DNA of 64,000 bases from PoT sp049331405 (GTDB lineage Bacteria; Planctomycetota; Planctomycetia; Isosphaerales; Isosphaeraceae), in NCBI RefSeq assembly GCF_049331405.1, contig NZ_CP186275.1, positions 186,001 to 250,000 of the forward strand. The letters run 5' to 3'. The notes below the pieces were generated by a model. It saw nothing but the letters and a program-made list of their open reading frames with translations, had not been told where the DNA came from and made no database searches. The position numbers and the translations under genes were made by a program. Below are positions 44,256 to 52,361 of this stretch, piece by piece (the stretch's first letter is position 1; the number at the start of each line of letters is the position of its first letter).

Positions 44256-44802
44256 GGCAAGCACCTCTCAAGAGTTCACGGGCAACCTTTGAAAGGGAGG
44301 TCATCGAACATGAGGAAGGGAGGGGCGACAGCCCGTGCATTGCCGCCCGTGTCCTTACTTCCGGAGATCAATAGACAAGCAACACGCATGCCGATTGGTG
44401 GGTGGCCCGAGTAACACGAATTCACTCTGGAATTTACGACATTTCGCCCCCCCGGAAGCCCCTCATGTCGAGTGCCAAGTTGGCAGCCACCCCTTTGCTC
44501 TCTCCGCAATTTTGACAGGAGAGTTGGCGTCGATTGGCCGCGAGCAACGCGATGCATCCGCGAGCGAAACATCGCCTGGCCCGGGTTTCAAGAGTCGTTC
44601 GGTGCGGTGAAACGCCCGAAATACCGATCAGGGCATGAACAATCGACGTTTGAATTTCCGTGAATTCCGTGAAATTTTCATATCTATCGTTTATAAGATG
44701 GAAAAATTCGAACTTGCATGGGGATTTCGCATTTGCTACCACTTTGTACAGGAGTGAACTAAAAGGCAGGACGCCGGCACGACTTTCGAGGGGGTTTCAG
44801 CG
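44256..44802. other. intergenic region with regulatory boxes
   Basis: About 540 bases. The right part is AT-rich and carries tandem TTCCGTGAA boxes (44656-44673). A 102-codon minus-strand frame (44434-44742) has no ribosome binding site and crosses those boxes; it is not accepted. Confidence 0.45.
44656..44673 (+). promoter_or_regulatory. two exact tandem TTCCGTGAA boxes
   Basis: TTCCGTGAA occurs at 44656-44664 and again immediately at 44665-44673, 130 bases before the HTH gene at 44803. It is the clearest member of a box family found at three places in the element. Confidence 0.5.
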
Positions 44803-45114
44803 ATGGAATGGTTCAGCGTTCTGCAGGCCGCCAAGATTCTGGGCCTGTCCGTCGAGTCCCTGTATGGCCTCTGCAAAGACAAGCTGATCCCGCATTCGCG
44901 GATCGGGCCGAAGAAGGGGCTCATCCGGATCAGCCAGGCCCAGATTGACGCCTACCTCAAATCCTGCGAGGTGGACGTCAGGACCGGGATGGAACAGGTG
45001 TTCCCGCCGCCGGCCAGGCGTGGGCGGCCTAGGAAACCAATCGCTGTGCCGGCGGACTGCTATCCCGATGGCACTCCGTTGGTATTCTTCAAGAGGAAGC
45101 CCGAGCAACGCTGA
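44803..45114 (+). CDS. excisionase-family HTH protein, copy A
   Basis: 103 residues. MEWFSVLQAAKILGLSVESLYGLCKDKLIPHSRIG is a winged HTH of the excisionase/HTH_17 type, then IRISQAQIDAYLKSCEV (wing helix) and a basic linker (RRGRPRKP). The end, CYPDGTPLVFFKRK, is shared with copy B at 45431 (CRPDGSPMVYL). GAGGGGG lies before the ATG. The two paralogs 316 bases apart probably regulate element genes or act in recombination. Confidence 0.78.
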   Translation: MEWFSVLQAAKILGLSVESLYGLCKDKLIPHSRIGPKKGLIRISQAQIDAYLKSCEVDVRTGMEQVFPPPARRGRPRKPIAVPADCYPDGTPLVFFKRKPEQR

Positions 45115-45430
45115 CGAGCCTATCGGGCCGAGCGCGGGCCCGGAGATGGGCGGCGATGACGCCTCCACGCTCACTTGTTATTGCGGAGTCCGCGCCAATC
45201 GTTGTGCCGGCAGCTCGGTTGGGCTGAACATCTGCAGCCACCCACCGTGGGCGGCCGCGGCCTCGCACATGGAACTCGCACGAGAGATCAACGGCGGGGT
45301 CGCTTTGCCCCGTCGCCGCGTTCGTCGTCCGTACCTTGATCCCGTCGAACCGCCCGTGGCTCCAGCTCACCAGGCCCCGGCTGCGTCGGCGGGCGAACAT
45401 CCCGACTCACATCTGACGAGGGTTCATTCG
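45115..45430. other. spacer between the two HTH paralogs, with a full palindrome copy
   Basis: About 316 bases containing GCCACCCACCGTGGGCGGC at 45237-45255. No gene is supported. Confidence 0.5.
45237..45255. repeat. element palindrome copy, full length
   Basis: GCCACCCACCGTGGGCGGC: both nine-base arms with a one-base centre. It lies in the spacer between two HTH genes. Confidence 0.75.
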
Positions 45431-45733
45431 ATGGAGTGGTACACGGTCAAGAAGGCGGCCGAGAAGATCGGCCTGTCGGTCGGAGCGACCTACCGCCTGT
45501 GTTCGGGCCGACGCCTGACACACCGGAGGGTTGGCGAGAAGAGGGGATCGGGCCGGATCACGATCAGCGAACAAGCGATCGAGAATTTCCTCAATTCGTG
45601 CGAAGTCCTGGTTGATGACGGCCCGATCGTGAGGAAGACGTACAAGCCAAAGCCAAGGACGGTTGCCAGCGAGGCATGTCGGCCTGACGGGAGCCCTATG
45701 GTTTACCTTGGACATCTGGCGCACGAGAAGTAA
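45431..45733 (+). CDS. excisionase-family HTH protein, copy B
   Basis: 100 residues from ATG 45431. MEWYTVKKAAEKIGLSVGATYRLCSGRRLTHRRVG parallels copy A residue for residue in the HTH, followed by ITISEQAIENFLNSCEV and a C-terminal CRPDGSPMVYL. Divergence is high in the linker, so the duplication is old. It may have a distinct binding site. Neighbours downstream are exported PEP-CTERM cargo. Confidence 0.75.
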   Translation: MEWYTVKKAAEKIGLSVGATYRLCSGRRLTHRRVGEKRGSGRITISEQAIENFLNSCEVLVDDGPIVRKTYKPKPRTVASEACRPDGSPMVYLGHLAHEK

Positions 45734-46085
45734 CGGGGATGACGAATCTCCACCCCCATGCGACCCGAGGCGGGCTCCACCCCGGCATCCTGCCTCGCTC
45801 GTTCCAACCCGCCCGGTTCAACGGGATGCGATCGCGTGACGGACGATGTTGCCGCCCACCGGCCGCCGCGTTGCGGCATGCGTCGTCCGCCCCTCGACAA
45901 CGCCCGTGGGATGTAGTGCATGGACACCTTCCCGCCCCACGTGGGTGGCCGATTCGACGGCTGCGAGGGGCCTTCGTTCGCCGCTCGGTCGCCCACCGCT
46001 CGTACTCCGTGCGGGATTGCAACTCCGACCGATGTCTGAGATGATCCCATCCCGTTCGGAGTCGATCTCGGTTAAGGAGAACCAG
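45734..46085. other. intergenic region with palindrome copies
   Basis: About 350 bases with a palindrome copy at 45934-45949 (GCCCCACGTGGGTGGC) and a half copy near 45854. The promoter for the PEP-CTERM gene should lie at its right end. Confidence 0.45.
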
Positions 46086-46772
46086 ATGTCGATAATGTAT
46101 GCCCGTCTCTTGCCCGCCCGCCCACTCGCATGGGTGGCCTGCTTAATCGCCTTAACCCACCAGCCCGCCCACGCCGGCGGCATGTATTCCTTTTCCGGCA
46201 CGATCGCGACGGCGGACCCGTCGACGGGGATCGCCGCCGGCACTCAGTTCCACGGGACGTTCTCGTTCGATCCCGCCGCCCAGCCGACGGACATCATGCG
46301 GACGCCCGCGCCCTCGGGCATGGACACGGCCTCGTACACGCGGACCAATGGCCCGCCGTACGCCATCGCCCCCGGGATGACCCTCACGGTGGGGGGCCAG
46401 ACTCTCATAGACGCGACCGATCTTGCCGTCGCCAGCAACACCCGGACGTCGCCCGAAGTCCAGGTCTCGGCCTCCGGACTCATCAATGGGGCCCTATTCC
46501 GCGGGGCCCTGGATCTGCTGGATCCCGTCGGAATCCAGTACGGCATGTTCGGGCCGATCTCCTCGCTCGACCTGAGCCACTTCTCGGGGGCGAATCTCGA
46601 GGCGACGAACTCGAACACCGCAGAGGTACTGTTCACGGGGACAATCACGAGCCTGACGGCCGTCCCGGAGCCGGCACATGTGACTTTGGCCTGCCTGGCG
46701 GCCGGCGGGCTGGTGGGAGTCCACCGCCGGCGGAAGGGGCTGCAAGGGCGTGGGACGCCGGGTGCCGGCTGA
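46086..46772 (+). CDS. PEP-CTERM exported protein 1
   Basis: 228 residues from ATG 46086 with AAGGAGAACCAG upstream. The signal peptide (ARLLPARPLAWVACLIALTHQPAHAGG) is followed by a beta-rich body beginning MYSFSGTIATADPSTGIAAGTQFHGTFSFDP. The C-terminus is a PEP-CTERM sorting tag: VPEP, then a hydrophobic helix (VTLACLAAGGLVGV) and a basic HRRRK tail. Exosortase recognises this tag in the membrane and releases the protein to the outside, often with exopolysaccharide. No exosortase gene is in the window. Its presence on a mobile element is notable. Confidence 0.85.
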   Translation: MSIMYARLLPARPLAWVACLIALTHQPAHAGGMYSFSGTIATADPSTGIAAGTQFHGTFSFDPAAQPTDIMRTPAPSGMDTASYTRTNGPPYAIAPGMTLTVGGQTLIDATDLAVASNTRTSPEVQVSASGLINGALFRGALDLLDPVGIQYGMFGPISSLDLSHFSGANLEATNSNTAEVLFTGTITSLTAVPEPAHVTLACLAAGGLVGVHRRRKGLQGRGTPGAG

Positions 46773-46894
46773 CGGCGTGAGCGAGGAGAAGCGGTCAGTA
46801 GCTAGGCCGCGTGGGCGAGGGATGCCATGGGGCATTGGCGGGGCATGCCCAAGGAGTTCCCGGATAGGTGTCATCGCCGGGCAGGTCAATCCTT

Positions 46895-46910
46895 GCCGCC
46901 CACGGTGGGC
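46895..46910. repeat. element palindrome copy, partial
   Basis: GCCGCCCACGGTGGGC, one arm complete and one shortened. It lies between the PEP-CTERM gene and the small gene at 47007. Confidence 0.5.
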
Positions 46911-47006
46911 AGTGGCGACGGGAAGGATAGTTCGGCGACGGTGGCGGAAGGTGAGACTTGTCGAGCGTGCGGACGTTCTCTCGCTCGCGTCCACCTTCGC
47001 CCACCG

Positions 47007-47237
47007 CTAGCCACGGACCCTCACGGGCCTCGCGTTCGCCACGCCCAGCCTTGCCGCCCACGCCTCGACTTCCTCCGCGGAGCGGAACAGCCTGGCGTGC
47101 TCACGACGGTCGGTGGCGAACGTGTCGAACTTGGGGTTGTACGCCACCCACGCCCGGAGGGTGAAACCATCCTTCGTGATCTCGGCCGTCCACTCGCGTG
47201 GGCCGGATGGTTCGGGCCGACTGTCGGAGTGGGCCAT
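47007..47237 (-). CDS. small hypothetical protein, 76 aa
   Basis: From ATG 47237: MAHSDSRPEPSGPREW, then TAEITKDGFTLRAWVAYNPKFDTFATDRREHARLFRSAEEVEAWAARLGV. It is a compact alpha/beta-looking protein with normal composition. A GGGAGGG lies upstream. No family is recognised. Longer frames extending to 47486 have a Pro/Arg-rich head and are not used. Confidence 0.55.
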   Translation of the reverse strand: MAHSDSRPEPSGPREWTAEITKDGFTLRAWVAYNPKFDTFATDRREHARLFRSAEEVEAWAARLGVANARPVRVRG

Positions 47238-47592
47238 CGGTGGCGAGCCCTCCCGTGGGTGGCTGATCCGTCGTATGGGGTGTAGACGGGGAAGGTATGC
47301 AATTGGGAGGCCGCGTAGGGGGGGGGACGTGGCTAGTGGACTTTCGGGGGTGATGTGATCCGCTCCATCCGCGAGAGCTCCTGTCATCCACCCGGGGCGA
47401 AGCATGGGCCGAAGCCGAACGTTCGCAATGAGGCCCCGGTTCACCACTCCTTTGTGTTGGGACACCCCTCTCATTTCAGGAAACATGCCTCCCTTCCCTT
47501 TGAAGCCTTGATCGGCTAAACTCCCTGGCCTCTTGGCCCGGAGGCCGCGCTAAGGATGTACTCGAGAGATTAGCTCCCAAGGGACTGCGAAC
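47238..47592. other. gene-free stretch
   Basis: About 350 bases upstream of the second PEP-CTERM gene. It holds half copies of the element palindrome (e.g. CCCGTGGGTGGC near 47252) and otherwise nothing recognisable. Confidence 0.4.
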
Positions 47593-48222
47593 ATGCCACG
47601 GTTATGGATGGCCCTTGTCCTATTAGTTGCCCCGTCCTCGGTCGCAGTGGCCGCTCCTTTGTATCCGTACGAGCCGTGGGGATCGACGATTGAGGGCCTG
47701 GGATCCGCTACCCGATATGACGGATACAGCCACTTCTGGTCCAGTCAACTCAATTTCGGCTATGTGATCCCCACGCACCCCGATGGCAGCACGATGTGGG
47801 TATCTTACTCGGACCAGCATTTCAGTCTTCGAATGGCGTTTTCTCCGTATGATCCAAAATACGGGTTCCCGACGGCGGGCGGGATACAGCACATGGGCAT
47901 CGATCAAGACATCTCGTTCATTCAGGTGGATGGGGTCATCAATGGGACACGCGATGGCGCTACGCGTACCGGCAAGCTGGATATCACCCTGACGGATGTT
48001 TATTTCCAGAATCTTCCACCCGAATTGAACGCCATAGCCGCGGGGACTAGCCATTTCGTTCCACGATTTGATTTTAACAACATGAACCGCTTCTTCGTGA
48101 ACTTGGACATCGTGCCGAACCCTGTCCCAGAGCCGCTGACCATCACGACGTGGGGCGTTCTCGGGGTTGCCGCTATCGTCGTGGACCGACGACGTTCCCG
48201 CTCGGTTCGCCGATCTGCTTGA
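47593..48222 (+). CDS. PEP-CTERM exported protein 2
   Basis: 209 residues. The signal peptide (LWMALVLLVAPSSVAVAAP) is followed by an extracellular body with many Tyr, Trp and Gly (YDGYSHFWSSQLNFGYVIPT), then a C-terminal PNPVPEPLTITTWGVLGVAAIVVDRRRSRSVRR. This is a PEP motif, a hydrophobic helix and an Arg-rich tail, the exosortase signal. The body is unrelated to PEP-CTERM protein 1. The two may have arrived together as envelope or matrix cargo. Confidence 0.82.
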   Translation: MPRLWMALVLLVAPSSVAVAAPLYPYEPWGSTIEGLGSATRYDGYSHFWSSQLNFGYVIPTHPDGSTMWVSYSDQHFSLRMAFSPYDPKYGFPTAGGIQHMGIDQDISFIQVDGVINGTRDGATRTGKLDITLTDVYFQNLPPELNAIAAGTSHFVPRFDFNNMNRFFVNLDIVPNPVPEPLTITTWGVLGVAAIVVDRRRSRSVRRSA

Positions 48223-48585
48223 TGGCAGCGGGTATGGCTTGCTTGTGATTCACGCCAGGAGCTTCCCCGGGCAGCTGTCCCTTCGACTGGTTAGGCCGTT
48301 ACCCCACGCCACCCACGAGCGTGCCGCCGGCAACAGCGGGCGGCGTGAACGTGGCGTGAATGCATGGACCACGTGAACCCTGTGGGCGGCGAGACGGGTT
48401 GGCGGAAGGGTTGGCGGTGAACCTGTACGGTGTGACCGGCGGGCGGAAGGGGTGTCCCCGGGCGGTGTTCCGGTGGCTGCGGCGGTGGGTGACCTGTGGG
48501 CGACGGTGACGAGGTAACCCAACGACTCGTCCGGGCCACCCACGTGGATGCCGCAGGCGGCCCGGACGGTGCGTGACCTGACGCC
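48223..48585. other. gene-free stretch with palindrome fragments
   Basis: About 360 bases between convergent genes. It holds GCCACCCACGAG near 48309 and GCCACCCACGTGG at 48534-48546. Arg/Pro-rich frames here are spurious. Confidence 0.45.
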
Positions 48586-50508
48586 TCACTTCTTGAACTT
48601 GATGGTCGTCCCCGTCTGGTTCGCCATCTTGGCGAGGAGCTCTCTCGACTGCGAAAGGATATCGGTCTGCTTCTTCGCCTCCGAGTCACCCACCGAGCTT
48701 TGAAGCTTGGCGGCCAGGCTCGACGCGTCGAAGACGTCCACCGAGCGGGTTTGCTGGCTCTTGGTTTGCTCGTCCATCGCCTCCTCGACCACCTTCTTGT
48801 TCACCCTCTGGCCGCCTTCCTCCACCGCAGCATCCGCCTGCCAGGCCGCGGCCTTCGGGTCGATCCCGGCATCGATCAGGAGTTGCCGGATCTGCTCCTG
48901 TAGACCGGCCGCGATCACGGCCCCGTTGCCGGTCATCGCGGTGCCGATGGTCAAACGCTGCTCGATCGCCTTGTCCAACCCGGGGATTGTCTTGGCCGCC
49001 AGGTCCGCATCCTTCTTGCGACGCTTCTCCTGATCCTCCCTCGCGAGGTTAGCGGCGGCCACATCGCGATCCTCGCCGGTCAGTGCGACCCGGCCGGAGA
49101 TGGCTTTCCCTCCCTCAATCTCGAGCTTCCTGAACACGTCGTCCGAAGCGGCGTCGACCTTGCCCTTGTCGACGCCCATCTTGGTCAGGCGGTCGCGGAC
49201 CATGTCCTCGGTGAGCGTGCCTGCGATGGCGGCTTGGCCGAGGTCGCCCCCCTTGAGGGCGTCGGCCTGCTCTTTGACCCATTTCTCTCGCTTCGCCCGG
49301 TATTTCTTCCACTCGGCGTTGTCCGCGTCGAACGCGGCGAACTGGGAATCGATCTGGTCGCTGAGATCCTTGGCCTCTTTCTTCGCCTTCTTCTCGTCCT
49401 TGGCCTTCTTGCGGGCCTCCGGGCTCGTCTTGTCCAGATTCTCGAGGGTGCCCTCGGGGAACAGGCTCTCATTGAGCATGACCCGGTTCTTCAGGGCGGC
49501 CATCGCCCCGGGGTTCTTGGAGTCCTTGCCCTCGTTGTCGTTCATGGCCCTCATGAGGAGATCTTCGGCCTTCTCGGAGTCCGCATCGCTCAACCTTTTG
49601 TTGATGCGTTCCTGAACCTCGTCCCGCTTATTGATCCGGTCCTGACGCATCTCCGGGGTTACCTTCTCGCTCCTCGCGACCAAGTCGCTCGCCGCGTCGA
49701 GCTCGGCCTGCTCATCGGGCGATATCTTGGCGTTCGTGTTGTCCCCGATGAACCCCTTCATGAGCCCCACCTTGAGCTCGTTGAACCCGATGTCTTCGAC
49801 CGCCTTCTTGACCGCCTTCTCGCTCTCCCGGGTTTCCTTGTTCGGGGTGTCCCGGAGCTTCTCCAACTCCTTCTGCTCCTTCTTGTAATCGTTCAGCCGC
49901 TTCTGCTCGTCGGCCGTGAGCTTCGTGGCCTTGGCGAGATCCTCCATTTCTTCGGCTTCGGTGCGAGTAGCCCCGACCCCGAACAGATCCTGGACGTCAT
50001 GCCAGTGGCTGTAGACCTGGTAAGCGGCGACGGCCGCGAGCTGTGCCCCGGCCGCGATCCCCGACGCCATCGCCGTGCTCGCACCCGCCGCGGCGGTGAA
50101 CGAGTAGACGAGCGGGCTGATGTTGTTGACGACCCCGTTGAATCCGTACTGCAAGTCGTCGACGGCATACCCGACCTGCATGAGCCCGCGGGCCAGTGCC
50201 CCCGATCCGCTCGTGGCCTTGGACATGCCGGCGTTCATCACGCCCAGGGCCCCGGTCGACTGGCTGACCGCGGAGTTGGCCAGGTGCATCGCGGCACTCA
50301 GCTTGTTCATCTCATCCCGGACCACGGCGATCCGAGTGCCCCAGTCCTGCACGGAGATTGATCCCCGCGTGACCTCGTCATCGAGGGTCTTCAGCTCCCG
50401 TTCGAACGCGTCCATCGCCTTCCGGGCGTTGGCCAAGCCCCGTTCCATGTGCCCGCTGTCGAGCTGTAGGTCCGCGTGGATGCCGCCGACGTTAATCGAG
50501 TCTGCCAT
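48586..50508 (-). CDS. phage tail tape-measure-like protein
   Basis: 640 residues. The N-terminus (VGGIHADLQLDSGHMERGLANARKAMDAFERELK) has the 'L-x-L-D-x-x-x-F/M-x-x-x-L' start of tail tape-measure proteins. A hydrophobic region follows (ALARGLMQVGYAVDDLQYGFNGVVNNISPLVYSFTAAAGASTAMASGIAAGAQLAAVAAY, cut here into its two visible helices at roughly residues 100-165). Then come 400 residues of charged coiled coil (KKEQKELEKLRD; RKKAKDEKKAKKEAKDL). Tape-measure proteins set phage tail length. No capsid, portal or other tail gene is adjacent, so it may be a relic, satellite component or co-opted contractile-system part. Confidence 0.7.
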   Translation of the reverse strand: MADSINVGGIHADLQLDSGHMERGLANARKAMDAFERELKTLDDEVTRGSISVQDWGTRIAVVRDEMNKLSAAMHLANSAVSQSTGALGVMNAGMSKATSGSGALARGLMQVGYAVDDLQYGFNGVVNNISPLVYSFTAAAGASTAMASGIAAGAQLAAVAAYQVYSHWHDVQDLFGVGATRTEAEEMEDLAKATKLTADEQKRLNDYKKEQKELEKLRDTPNKETRESEKAVKKAVEDIGFNELKVGLMKGFIGDNTNAKISPDEQAELDAASDLVARSEKVTPEMRQDRINKRDEVQERINKRLSDADSEKAEDLLMRAMNDNEGKDSKNPGAMAALKNRVMLNESLFPEGTLENLDKTSPEARKKAKDEKKAKKEAKDLSDQIDSQFAAFDADNAEWKKYRAKREKWVKEQADALKGGDLGQAAIAGTLTEDMVRDRLTKMGVDKGKVDAASDDVFRKLEIEGGKAISGRVALTGEDRDVAAANLAREDQEKRRKKDADLAAKTIPGLDKAIEQRLTIGTAMTGNGAVIAAGLQEQIRQLLIDAGIDPKAAAWQADAAVEEGGQRVNKKVVEEAMDEQTKSQQTRSVDVFDASSLAAKLQSSVGDSEAKKQTDILSQSRELLAKMANQTGTTIKFKK

Positions 50509-50589
50509 GTCGAAATATCTCCAATCGTGGAATTGATGAGTAAAAGAGAGGTGGGGAGGTAAGGTGGGGGTGGCCTGACGGACGACCGG

Positions 50590-50880
50590 TCACCCGACCA
50601 CGCGGAACGCGGGTCCGGCGGTGCCTAACGCTTCGCGGGTTAACCGTCCAGCGACGGCCAGGACTCCCAGGCGTCCCGGGTCGTTCGCAGGCCAACCGTT
50701 GAACACCGCGACAAGGTTGAGCCCGTCGAGGATTTCGGACTCGATCGAGCTATCCGAATGGCCCTGGGATCGGCGGTTACGGACGATCTTGCGGATGGAT
50801 TCGCCCATCTGGCGGGCGATGTCCTCGCCGATGCCGGACTCGTGGGGGGTGTCGGGAGAGTTGTTCATGTCGGTGTTCAT
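50590..50880 (-). CDS. small hypothetical protein, about 96 aa
   Basis: From ATG 50880 (MNTDMNNSPDTP; ATG 50868 is an alternative). IGEDIARQMGESIRKIVRNRRSQGHSDSSIESEILDGLNLV is an amphipathic helical stretch, followed by GRLGVLAVAGRLTREALG. It lies 81 bases upstream of the tape-measure gene in the same direction. In phages a small chaperone often precedes the tape-measure gene, but nothing in the sequence proves that role here. Confidence 0.5.
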   Translation of the reverse strand: MNTDMNNSPDTPHESGIGEDIARQMGESIRKIVRNRRSQGHSDSSIESEILDGLNLVAVFNGWPANDPGRLGVLAVAGRLTREALGTAGPAFRVVG

Positions 50881-51332
50881 GGGTAAATCGGGAGGTGGAG
50901 TAAAGGGGGAAGGTTGTGAAGGCGTGCGGGACATGCCACCCACGATGGGCGGCGGTGCCGCTGGTAACACGTGACCCGTCGGTTCTACCCGGTCTCAACC
51001 CGTCCCACCTCCACTCACAACCAAGGCCCCTGGCTGCCCAGTAGGGCGTCCCGCATGCCCGGGTGGACAGGAAGGCGTGCAAGGGGCCGAGGTCGCGTGG
51101 ACGGGCGGATAGGTGGCTTCCCGGAGGGGTTATGGGGTGGGAGGCAAGTGAAAGTGGGTGGCCGTTTACCGAGGGTCAACCGAACTGGTCAGACCAGTAA
51201 TCACGATTGGTACTGATGTGAATGATGTGATGGGCGGAAGGTCAGGGAATTAGCCGCCCACGGGTGTGACGACCGGCGGACGAGAACGGTGGGAGGGGGA
51301 TCGCCGCCCACCGCAGGGCCGGGCGTGCCGGG
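50881..51332. other. gene-free stretch with palindrome copies
   Basis: About 450 bases. It includes a full palindrome copy (50935-50953) and half copies near 51253 and 51303. No coding frame is supported. Confidence 0.45.
50935..50953. repeat. element palindrome copy, full length
   Basis: GCCACCCACGATGGGCGGC: complete arms with one internal mismatch at the centre. Confidence 0.65.
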
Positions 51333-51836
51333 TTACAGTTCTGACCGGATAGACCGCCAGGCGTCAACCGCCCCCGCGAATGTCCCCGCCACGAACTCCG
51401 GCCGCGTCCACACGCGGGCTTGGTCCACGTTCACCGCGATTGCCTTCCACAGCTTCCGGCGTCCCACGGCATCGCCACCCAGGGCCGGGCCGGCGGTGTC
51501 GGCGAACAGGTCGCAACTGCGGGCGGGGGATTTGTCGGCGAACACGAAGAACGATGCGGCCTCGTCCCCGAGCTGGTCGGCAAGGTGGACCAGGTTCTCG
51601 AGCTGATCCCGGGAGGCAACGTCAGCCGCCCACATGCGGCCCGATACGTAACCAAGCTGAAACAGTTCATCGGCCCGGGCGAGCTCGACGGGGAAATCCT
51701 CGCCACCCACCGTGGCGGACGTGCATCCGGCGTGGACGGCGTGGCGGTTGGAATCGGCCAGGCGGATGCCGCGGGATTCGGCGTGGTCAGAACGGGCGGT
51801 GTGGGTGGCCTGGCGGTCAAGGGTAGCGGTCGACAT
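51333..51836 (-). CDS. hypothetical element protein, 167 aa
   Basis: From ATG 51836 (MSTATLDRQATHTARSDHAE). The C-terminal two thirds look like a globular helical protein: FPVELARADELFQLGYVSGRMWAADV, LENLVHLADQLGDEAASFFVFAD, RRKLWKAIAVNVDQARVWTRPEFVAGTFAGAVDAW. No known domain. A palindrome copy (51702-51718) lies within the coding region. Confidence 0.58.
   Translation of the reverse strand: MSTATLDRQATHTARSDHAESRGIRLADSNRHAVHAGCTSATVGGEDFPVELARADELFQLGYVSGRMWAADVASRDQLENLVHLADQLGDEAASFFVFADKSPARSCDLFADTAGPALGGDAVGRRKLWKAIAVNVDQARVWTRPEFVAGTFAGAVDAWRSIRSEL
51702..51718. repeat. element palindrome copy inside a gene
   Basis: GCCACCCACCGTGGCGG, a slightly shortened copy in the coding part of the 51333 gene. 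Confidence 0.5.
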
Positions 51837-52361
51837 GGGATGCGTTCCTCGGTTGAGTTCGAACAGGGTCTCAAGGCATACCGGACGCTCACGTTGCGAC
51901 CGGCGATGGACGAATGTGCGTTCGTTCGGTGCACTTATGATGTGCTAGTGGAATCAGTATTCACGAATGGGTATGATTTGCGCGATCGGACCCGAGAAGT
52001 GGGCGAAGGTCGGCCACCCACGAGGTGCCTGCGGCGGACGTGGAGGCCGGATGGACTGGAGTCGGGCCACAAATGGGGGGCCGGACTGGTCGGACCAGTG
52101 GGGGCAGGTTGGATGCCGTGGGGTCGAGGGATAGCCGCCCGGGGGGGGCGGTCGCCGATGTCCACGGGCGACGAAGGGTGAGCCCAAACCCCTGAGACGC
52201 CACCCAAACCGACCGTCATGGGGATGGGTATGGACTGCGGGCACGCATACCCAATCGGGCCGGGCGAGGCGTCAAGGTGTGTGTGTATGGTAATGCCCTT
52301 CTATACTAGAAGGGGGCATACCATACACATCACACTTGGGACCCAAGCCCACCCGGAAGGC
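51837..52361. other. gene-free stretch ending in a large hairpin
   Basis: About 520 bases downstream of the RepA-like gene. A half palindrome copy (GCCACCCACGAGG near 52014) and the long hairpin 52283-52329 are the only structures seen. Frames across it are spurious. Confidence 0.45.
52283..52329. other. long hairpin downstream of the RepA-like gene
   Basis: GTGTATGGTAATGCCCTTCTA faces TAGAAGGGGGCATACCATACAC across a three-base loop, pairing over about 20 bp with two small bulges. It is AT-richer than its surroundings and lies 30 bases past the stop of the ATPase gene. It could be a terminator, a single-strand origin or another replication/transfer site. Confidence 0.55.

Noticed and set aside
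51420..52181. A 253-codon plus-strand frame
   Set aside because: Its first part is antisense to the better-supported gene 51333-51836, and the rest runs through palindrome-rich intergenic DNA.
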